From Massilia sp. (GTDB lineage Bacteria > Pseudomonadota > Gammaproteobacteria > Burkholderiales > Burkholderiaceae_D): a stretch of 5,464 nt of DNA. The stretch is from positions 1,351 through 6,814 of the forward strand of contig DOUW01000194.1 in assembly GCA_003520365.1 (NCBI GenBank), read 5' to 3'. Below are positions 1 through 5,464 of this stretch, piece after piece (position 1 is the stretch's first letter; every line of letters starts with the position of its first letter). Under the pieces are notes generated by a model, which saw only the letters and a program-made list of their open reading frames with translations, had not been told where the DNA came from and searched no databases. The translations under genes were made by a program, and so were the position numbers.

Positions 1-2110
<2,110 letters not shown>

Positions 2111-2113
2111 CCC

Positions 2114-2626
2114 ATGCGCGCTTCCTCCCTTTTCATGACGCGCGCCCTGGGCGCCCTGTTGCTGGCGACCGTCCTGGCCGCCTGCGGCTTCCAGCTGCGC
2201 GGCTCGAACGGTTCGTACAACATGCCGTTCCAGAGCATCCACCTGGCCTTCGGCGAGACTTCCCCGCTGGGCAATGAGCTCAAGCGCAACCTGCGCGCGC
2301 TCGACACGGTCCGCGTCGTGAACAAGCCGGAGGAAGCGCAGGCGCGTTTCGAAGTGGTTTCCGAGGCGCGCAACAAGGCGATCCTGTCGCTGAACAACCT
2401 GGGCCGGGTGCGCGAGTACCTGCTCGGCTATACCCTGGTGTTCCAGGTGCGCGACGCCAGCGGCCAGCTGCTGCTGGGCCCGACCGAGATCACGCTGCAC
2501 CGCAACCTGACCTTCAGCGAGAACGAGGTGCTGGCGAAAGAGGGCGAGGAAGCGCTGCTGTACCGCGACATGCAGTCCGACCTGGTACAGCAGATCATCC
2601 GCCGCCTGGCGGCGATCAAAACCTGA
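2114..2626 (+). CDS. lptE: LPS-assembly lipoprotein LptE
   Basis: Outer-membrane lipoprotein that plugs the LptD barrel and helps insert lipopolysaccharide into the outer leaflet. The 170-residue product starts with a basic n-region and a hydrophobic stretch (residues 11-20). A lipobox LAAC follows at residues 21-24, so Cys24 is the predicted lipidation site. The sequence after it, CGFQLRG, is the hallmark start of mature LptE. GRVREYLLGYTL (98-109) is the other recognisable family motif. Residue +2 is Gly, consistent with outer-membrane sorting. The ATG lies 3 bases after the leuS stop with no clear Shine-Dalgarno, so translation is probably coupled to leuS. A downstream Met8 would shorten the signal peptide and is less likely. 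It sits between leuS and holA in the conserved order. Confidence 0.95.
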   Translation: MRASSLFMTRALGALLLATVLAACGFQLRGSNGSYNMPFQSIHLAFGETSPLGNELKRNLRALDTVRVVNKPEEAQARFEVVSEARNKAILSLNNLGRVREYLLGYTLVFQVRDASGQLLLGPTEITLHRNLTFSENEVLAKEGEEALLYRDMQSDLVQQIIRRLAAIKT

Positions 2627-2636
2627 TTGACGGAGC

Positions 2637-2640
2637 AGGA
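2637..2640 (+). promoter_or_regulatory. Shine-Dalgarno for holA
   Basis: AGGA lies 7 bases before the ATG at 2648, within the 21-base lptE-holA gap; a second purine block, GGAG, is at 2632-2635. This supports the ATG at 2648. The nearby TTG at 2641 is out of frame with holA. Confidence 0.7.
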
Positions 2641-2647
2641 TTGAGCG

Positions 2648-3661
2648 ATGCAACTGCGGCCTGAGGCACTCGAAGGCCACCTGTCGAAAGGCCTGGCGCC
2701 GCTGTACGTCATCACCAGCGACGAGCACCTGCTGGCGCTGGAGGCGGCCGACAAGATCCGCCGCGCCGCGCGCGCGGCGGGCCACACCGAGCGCGACGTG
2801 CTCACCGTCGAGCGCACCTTCAAATGGGGCGAACTGCTGGCCGCGAACCAGGCGCTGTCCCTGTTCGGCGACAAGAAGCTGATCGAGCTGCGCATCCCGG
2901 GCGGCAAGCCGGGCAAGGACGGCAGCGCCGCCCTGCAGGCCTACGCCAAGGACCTGTCCCCCGACAACCTGACCCTGATCACCCTGCCCAAGCTCGACTG
3001 GCAGACGGCCAAGGCGTCCTGGGTCGCGACCTTGCAGCAGGCTGCGGTCTACATCGAGATCCCGAACGTGGAACGCGCCCAGCTGCCGGGCTGGATCGGC
3101 ATGCGCCTGTCCAGCCAGGGGCAGAGCGTCGACCGCCAGAGCCTGGACTTCATCGCCGATCGCGTCGAGGGCAATTTGCTGGCGGCGCACCAGGAAATCC
3201 AGAAGCTCGGCCTGCTGTACGAGCCAGGCAAGCTGAGTTTCGAGCAGGTGCACGACGCCGTGCTGAACGTGGCGCGCTACGATGTGTTCAAGCTCTCGGA
3301 GGCCATGCTGTCGGGCGATGCGGCGCGCCTGGCGCGCATGCTCGACGGCCTGAAGGGCGAGGGCGAGGCGTTGCCGCTGGTGCTGTGGGCCGTCAGTGAA
3401 GAAATCCGCACACTGCTAAAATTGAAGTCGGGGATGGCGCAGGGCAGGCCCCTCGGCGCGCTGATGAAGGAATACCGGATCTGGGGCCCGCGCGAGCGCA
3501 TGATGGAACCGGCGCTGCGGCGCGTGTCGCTGCCGACCCTGGAAGCGGCGCTGCAGGATGCGGCGCAGGTCGACAAGATGGTCAAGGGCCTGCGCGCGAA
3601 GCAGTTCGCGGGGGATGCGTGGGATGCGATGCTGCAGCTGGCGTTGAGGGTGGCGCGGTAA
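2648..3661 (+). CDS. holA: DNA polymerase III delta subunit
   Basis: Subunit of the clamp loader (delta with delta-prime and tau/gamma) that opens the beta sliding clamp and loads it on primed DNA. The 337 residues match the family length (E. coli 343). The N-terminal AAA+-like fold opens with LAPLYVITSDEHLL (residues 16-29), where the family has a degenerate nucleotide-binding region without a working Walker A motif. SLFGDKKLIEL (71-81) contains the Leu-Phe pair (L72, F73) equivalent to the E. coli beta-clamp-binding L73/F74. Residues around 168-187 (FIADRVEGNLLAAHQEIQKL) are the conserved middle-domain signature. The helical collar domain follows, with LPLVLWAVSEEIRTLL (242-257) and a C-terminal AWDAMLQLAL. 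The gene is probably the last of the leuS-lptE-holA transcript, as a repeat element begins 31 bases after its stop. Confidence 0.96.
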   Translation: MQLRPEALEGHLSKGLAPLYVITSDEHLLALEAADKIRRAARAAGHTERDVLTVERTFKWGELLAANQALSLFGDKKLIELRIPGGKPGKDGSAALQAYAKDLSPDNLTLITLPKLDWQTAKASWVATLQQAAVYIEIPNVERAQLPGWIGMRLSSQGQSVDRQSLDFIADRVEGNLLAAHQEIQKLGLLYEPGKLSFEQVHDAVLNVARYDVFKLSEAMLSGDAARLARMLDGLKGEGEALPLVLWAVSEEIRTLLKLKSGMAQGRPLGALMKEYRIWGPRERMMEPALRRVSLPTLEAALQDAAQVDKMVKGLRAKQFAGDAWDAMLQLALRVAR

Positions 3662-3692
3662 ATCGTTCGTCGCGCGTTGGCGGTGATATGAC

Positions 3693-3798
3693 GTAGGGTG
3701 GGCGCCCCGTGCCCACGCGTAAAGCATGCGCCGTGTTGACGCTATCGGGCGTCGCGTCTGCTCATCGTTCACGCGTGGGCACGGAGTGCCCACCCTAC
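3693..3798. repeat. REPIN-like inverted REP doublet (106-base imperfect palindrome)
   Basis: Two 28-base arms, 3693-3720 and 3771-3798, are inverted copies matching at 26 of 28 positions. Both outer ends read inward as GTAGGGTGGGC, so each carries the 5' GTAG tetranucleotide known from REP sequences mobilised by RAYT (TnpA-REP) transposases. Each arm also folds by itself. The right arm has a perfect 8-base stem GTGGGCAC/GTGCCCAC (3775-3782 and 3786-3793) with a 3-base loop. The left arm has the same stem with one G-T wobble (3698-3705 and 3709-3716). In the 50-base spacer, GACGC (3738-3742) and GCGTC (3749-3753) form a hairpin whose centre (3745.5) coincides with the centre of the whole element. 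The element could also act as a transcript end or 3' stabiliser for holA, but there is no T-tract for a classic terminator. No transposase lies in the window. Confidence 0.8.
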
Positions 3799-3851
3799 CG
3801 CTCCCCGACGCAAGCCTGAACCACTCCCCGTCGCCTTTGTCCTACACCCGA

Positions 3852-3857
3852 TACAAT
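3852..3857 (+). promoter_or_regulatory. Possible sigma-70 -10 box
   Basis: TACAAT differs from TATAAT at one position and sits in the only clearly AT-rich patch between holA and the 65-aa gene. No good -35 hexamer is found 16-18 bases upstream: the sequence there is close to CGTCGC, and the nearby TTGTCC at 3837 is too close. If it is used, the transcript would start near 3864 and give a leader of about 100 bases. The overlapping palindrome TTGTTAACAA could be a regulator site. Confidence 0.3.
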
Positions 3858-3953
3858 TGTTAACAACTTCCAGAAGTGTGCGCCAGGCACGCAGATATCA
3901 TTGTGCCAACGCCGCCCGCCAGCGCCTGCTCGATGCCGGCCGCCAACGGGCAT

Positions 3954-3961
3954 GGGAGAAG
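3954..3961 (+). promoter_or_regulatory. Strong Shine-Dalgarno for the 65-aa gene
   Basis: GGGAGAAG contains GGAG 6 bases before the ATG at 3965 and 9 bases before the second ATG at 3968. It is one of the two best ribosome-binding sites in the window (the other is at fliS) and the main reason to accept the small gene downstream. Confidence 0.65.
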
Positions 3962-3964
3962 TAA

Positions 3965-4162
3965 ATGATGCAACGACGAACCGACGAACAAACCGCCCTG
4001 ACGGCTGAATACGCGCTCTACCTGGTCGATATCCGCGGGGTCGATTTCGCTTTCCAGTACCTCGACAGCTGCAACGTACCGCGCGCAATCCTGGCGCGCG
4101 CCCTGCAATCCCCCCAGCATCGCCGCCACCACGAGCGCCGCAAGACCCCGCGCAACGATTGA
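3965..4162 (+). CDS. Small protein of unknown function (65 aa)
   Basis: I do not recognise a named family. The start is well bounded: an in-frame TAA (3962-3964) directly precedes two consecutive ATGs (3965 and 3968), and a good Shine-Dalgarno sits at the right distance. About three-quarters of third codon positions are G or C, as expected for a real gene in this genome. The protein has no signal peptide or membrane segment. Residues about 10-50 look helical (EYALYLVDIRG, VDFAFQYLDSCN, VPRAILARAL), and the last two helices with the turn at Asn-Val-Pro resemble a helix-turn-helix spacing. The tail is very basic and His/Arg-rich (QHRRHHERRKTPR), so nucleic-acid binding is possible, though this is inference only. 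The gene stands between holA and the flagellar operon, about 100 bases before the sigma-28 promoter candidate, and probably has its own transcript. Confidence 0.6.
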   Translation: MMQRRTDEQTALTAEYALYLVDIRGVDFAFQYLDSCNVPRAILARALQSPQHRRHHERRKTPRND

Positions 4163-4261
4163 TCCTGCTCCGCCCTGGCGCGTGGTTTCCTTGCGCCCAC
4201 ACAAGACCTCCGTTTCGTTATCCACCTGACAAAGGGTCAAAATGACGGGTATTCCCGGCTC
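4163..4261. other. Symmetry-rich spacer before the flagellar promoter
   Basis: This 99-base spacer has GGCGC (4177-4181) and GCGCC (4193-4197), which could form a weak 5-base hairpin after the small gene; no T-run follows, so it is a poor terminator. Further on, TGAC (4227-4230), GTCA (4236-4239) and TGAC (4243-4246) alternate as inverted copies. Then comes the perfect small hairpin CGGG-TATT-CCCG (4246-4257), which ends five bases before the -35 element of the flagellar promoter. The stretch may hold an operator, but no known regulator site was recognised. Confidence 0.4.
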
Positions 4262-4288
4262 TCAAGTCCCGTTAGAAGCTGCCGTTAA
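4262..4288 (+). promoter_or_regulatory. Sigma-28 (FliA) promoter candidate for fliS-fliT-fliK
   Basis: TCAAG (4262-4266), a 14-base spacer, then GCCGTTAA (4281-4288). The -10 element matches the enteric FliA consensus GCCGATAA at 7 of 8 positions. The -35 element matches the TCAAG form used in Pseudomonas-type FliA promoters, and the TCAA-to-GCCG spacing is the canonical 15. Its location about 100 bases before fliS fits late flagellar gene control. Transcription would start near 4295, leaving a leader of about 95 bases. The match is by eye and no start site has been measured. Confidence 0.7.
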
Positions 4289-4379
4289 GCCAGTAAACTA
4301 CCCTGGTTGAAGAATGGCAGGCCGGCCTCGACGCCGCCCCGACCCGCTTCAGCGCGAACGCAACACTACTGAAGTATTT

Positions 4380-4384
4380 GGAGG
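4380..4384 (+). promoter_or_regulatory. Shine-Dalgarno for fliS
   Basis: GGAGG lies 5 bases before ATG 4390. This decides the start: the in-frame TTG at 4378 overlaps the ribosome-binding site itself and would add only four residues. Confidence 0.85.
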
Positions 4385-4389
4385 TTCTG

Positions 4390-4833
4390 ATGTTTGGATC
4401 GATGCAGCGCGGCGTGAACGCCTACGCAAAAGTAGGGCTGGAAACTTCGGTGATTGCCGCCTCGCCCCACAAATTGATCGTGATGCTGTACGACGGCGCA
4501 CTCGTTGCTGTCAGGAACGCGGTCAGGCACATGGCGGCCGGCCAGATTGTCGAGAAAGGCGCCGCCATCTCGAAGGCACTGGACATCATCAACAGCGGCC
4601 TGCGCGCCAGCCTCGACAAGAAGGCGGGCGGCGAGATCGCTGCCAATCTCGACCTGCTGTATGTCTATATGACCGAGCGCCTCCTGACCGCCAACCTGCA
4701 GAACAAGGCCGAGATGCTGGAAGAAGTACACACCCTGCTGGCCGACATGCGCGACGCCTGGTCGCAGATCGGCGAGAAGCCGGCCGCGCCGGATGCGCTG
4801 GCCTCCCACTACCCTGTCATGGCGAGCGCGTGA
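4390..4833 (+). CDS. fliS: Flagellar export chaperone FliS (flagellin chaperone)
   Basis: Cytoplasmic chaperone that wraps the C-terminal helices of flagellin, stops it polymerising early and delivers it to the flagellar type III export gate. The 147-residue product is slightly longer than E. coli FliS (136). The N-terminal signature is clear: NAYAKVGLETS (residues 10-20), then ASPHKLIVMLYDGAL (24-38). The remainder is compatible with the family's antiparallel helical bundle, including a segment near residues 88-98 (LDLLYVYMTER). The last 15 residues or so (AAPDALASHYPVMASA) look like a disordered tail. The gene is the first of a compact operon behind a sigma-28 promoter candidate. Its stop codon overlaps the fliT start by one base. 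fliD, which usually comes directly before fliS, is not adjacent. Confidence 0.95.
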   Translation: MFGSMQRGVNAYAKVGLETSVIAASPHKLIVMLYDGALVAVRNAVRHMAAGQIVEKGAAISKALDIINSGLRASLDKKAGGEIAANLDLLYVYMTERLLTANLQNKAEMLEEVHTLLADMRDAWSQIGEKPAAPDALASHYPVMASA

Positions 4834-5162
4834 TGATGACCGGCCAGGAAGTGCTGTCCGAATACGCCGCCGTCGCCGCCCTGACCGGCCAGATGCGGGC
4901 TGCCGCCGAAGCCGGCGACTGGGACCAGCTGGTGCTGCTCGAGCAGCGCTGCACGGTCCACGTCGACACGCTCAAACGCGAAGAAGCAGCGGTCGCGCTC
5001 AATCCGCAGGGCCGCCAGGCCAAGGTCGACTGCATCAAGCGCATCCTGGCCGACGACCGCCGCATCCGCGACCTGACCATGCCGTGGATGGCCCAGCTGT
5101 CGGCCCTGATCAACAACTCCGGTACCCAGCGCCGCCTCGCGAACGCCTACGGCAGCGTATAG
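4833..5162 (+). CDS. fliT: Flagellar protein FliT (FliD chaperone and regulator)
   Basis: Small cytoplasmic protein. In enterics it binds the filament-cap protein FliD and also FlhDC, linking export to late gene expression. The 109-residue product is close to the E. coli length (121) and is largely helical. The most recognisable part is the C-terminal half, KRILADDRRIRDLTMPWMAQLS (residues about 69-90) and the RRLANAYG end, as I recall for betaproteobacterial FliT. The start at 4833 shares one base with the fliS stop (TGATG), which suggests translational coupling; a second in-frame ATG at 4836 is equally possible. Identification rests on position after fliS, size and this C-terminal pattern, as FliT diverges quickly. 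Whether it regulates FlhDC here cannot be told. Confidence 0.85.
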   Translation: MMTGQEVLSEYAAVAALTGQMRAAAEAGDWDQLVLLEQRCTVHVDTLKREEAAVALNPQGRQAKVDCIKRILADDRRIRDLTMPWMAQLSALINNSGTQRRLANAYGSV

Positions 5163-5168
5163 ACATAA

Positions 5169-5464
5169 ATGGTCGAGCGCCTGCCCAGTCCCGGCGTCAG
5201 CGCCACGCAGCCGGTACGGCCGGCGCAGCCGCTCGAACGCACGGGCGATCCGCGCCTCGACGCCCTGCAGCGCACGCTGGCGACCATGCTGGGCAGCAAA
5301 GTTCCCGTTTCCGTGCTGTCGCGCCTGGGCGACGGCAGCTTCGTGGTACGAGTCGCCGACATGGCGGTGCGCATGCAGTTGCCACCCGGCACGCAACCCG
5401 GCGCCCAACTGTCGATGAAGGTGCTGGCGGCCTCGCCCCAGCCCACCTTCCAGCTCGGCGACGC
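5169..5464 (+). CDS. fliK: FliK-like flagellar hook-length control protein, 3'-truncated by the window edge
   Basis: Only 98 codons are in the window. Residues 1-25 are Pro/Thr/Arg-rich and likely disordered. A folded-looking segment follows (residues about 29-98) with the pattern VLSRLGDGSFVVRVADMAV, then LPPGTQPGAQLSMKVLAASPQPTFQLG. This beta-strand, PPG, long-strand layout resembles, from memory, the N-terminus of FliK-like proteins that follow fliT in betaproteobacterial fliD-fliS-fliT operons. FliK measures hook length and switches the export specificity of FlhB; its defining C-terminal domain lies outside the window, so the name is provisional. The ATG is 6 bases after the fliT stop and in the same frame, separated by two stops (TAG, one codon, TAA). 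No Shine-Dalgarno is evident, so coupling to fliT is likely. Confidence 0.65.
   Translation, partial: MVERLPSPGVSATQPVRPAQPLERTGDPRLDALQRTLATMLGSKVPVSVLSRLGDGSFVVRVADMAVRMQLPPGTQPGAQLSMKVLAASPQPTFQLGD

Larger units (their letters stand above)
3799..3964. other. Intergenic leader region upstream of the 65-aa gene
   Basis: This stretch contains an AT-rich island (about 3848-3875) in otherwise GC-rich DNA, including the perfect 10-base palindrome TTGTTAACAA (3857-3866). Downstream is a possible small hairpin, ATGCC (3933-3937) with GGCAT (3949-3953) and an 11-base loop, immediately before the Shine-Dalgarno at 3954. An open stretch of 28 codons from GTG 3878 ends in TAA 3962-3964, directly abutting the next ATG. 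Nothing else is recognised. Confidence 0.5.

Noticed and set aside
2135..2137. Alternative lptE start at Met8
   Set aside because: It would remove the basic n-region of the lipoprotein signal peptide; the ATG at 2114 keeps it and is placed for coupling to leuS.
4177..4197. Possible sigma-54 promoter or intrinsic terminator (GGCGC ... TTGCGCC)
   Set aside because: The GG-to-GC spacing is 14 rather than 10 for sigma-54, and the hairpin has a long loop and no T-tract for a terminator.
4218..4226. DnaA-box-like TTATCCACC
   Set aside because: It is a single site with one mismatch and no neighbouring boxes, AT-rich unwinding region or replication gene; chance is likely.
3795..4240. Two overlapping minus-strand open frames (3795-4202 and 3860-4240)
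   Set aside because: Neither has a convincing ribosome site or domain pattern. The plus-strand 65-aa gene has a better start signal and codon pattern over the same bases.
4378..4389. TTG start for fliS
   Set aside because: It overlaps the GGAGG ribosome site; ATG 4390 has ideal spacing and gives the usual FliS N-terminus.
4314..4832. Upstream extension of the fliT frame, which would give a 282-residue protein
   Set aside because: The extra residues are Arg-rich out-of-frame sequence over fliS. The fliT start at 4833, overlapping the fliS stop, fits the family length.
5147..5446. Minus-strand open frame opposite the FliK-like gene
   Set aside because: There is no family pattern, and the plus-strand frame continues the flagellar operon with a FliK-like layout.

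Overview
This is a GC-rich chromosomal window with a strong third-position G/C bias. It most likely comes from a flagellated betaproteobacterium of the Burkholderiales, and the protein style and repeat type suggest Oxalobacteraceae such as Massilia or Duganella. That placement is inference from gene order and recalled family features, since no search was possible. All convincing genes are on the + strand.

Region 1 (1-3661) is a tightly packed housekeeping run: the 3' four-fifths of leuS (leucyl-tRNA synthetase), lptE (outer-membrane LPS-assembly lipoprotein) and holA (DNA polymerase III delta subunit). Gaps are 3 and 21 bases, so this looks like one transcript. The three genes do not share a pathway; the order leuS-lptE-holA is a familiar conserved arrangement in proteobacteria.

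Region 2 (3662-4389) holds the unusual material. Just past holA lies a 106-base imperfect palindrome. It is made of two inverted 28-base arms that begin with GTAG at both outer ends, and its centre is an exactly concentric hairpin. This matches a REP doublet (REPIN). Next come an AT-rich island with a possible -10 box and a 10-base palindrome, then a well-positioned Shine-Dalgarno and a 65-codon gene of unknown function. After that is a symmetry-rich stretch and a good sigma-28 (FliA) promoter candidate, TCAAG-N14-GCCGTTAA.

Region 3 (4390-5464) is a flagellar operon: fliS (flagellin export chaperone), fliT (FliD-binding chaperone and regulator), and the start of a FliK-like hook-length-control protein that runs off the right edge. 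fliS and fliT overlap by one base, and the FliK-like gene starts 6 bases after fliT. The usual upstream partner fliD is not next to fliS here; the sigma-28 promoter candidate and the small unknown gene occupy that place.

No tRNA, rRNA, CRISPR array, transposase gene or phage gene was seen. The best leads are the REPIN-like element, the 65-aa unknown protein with its possible upstream leader peptide, and the separate sigma-28 control of fliS-fliT-fliK.
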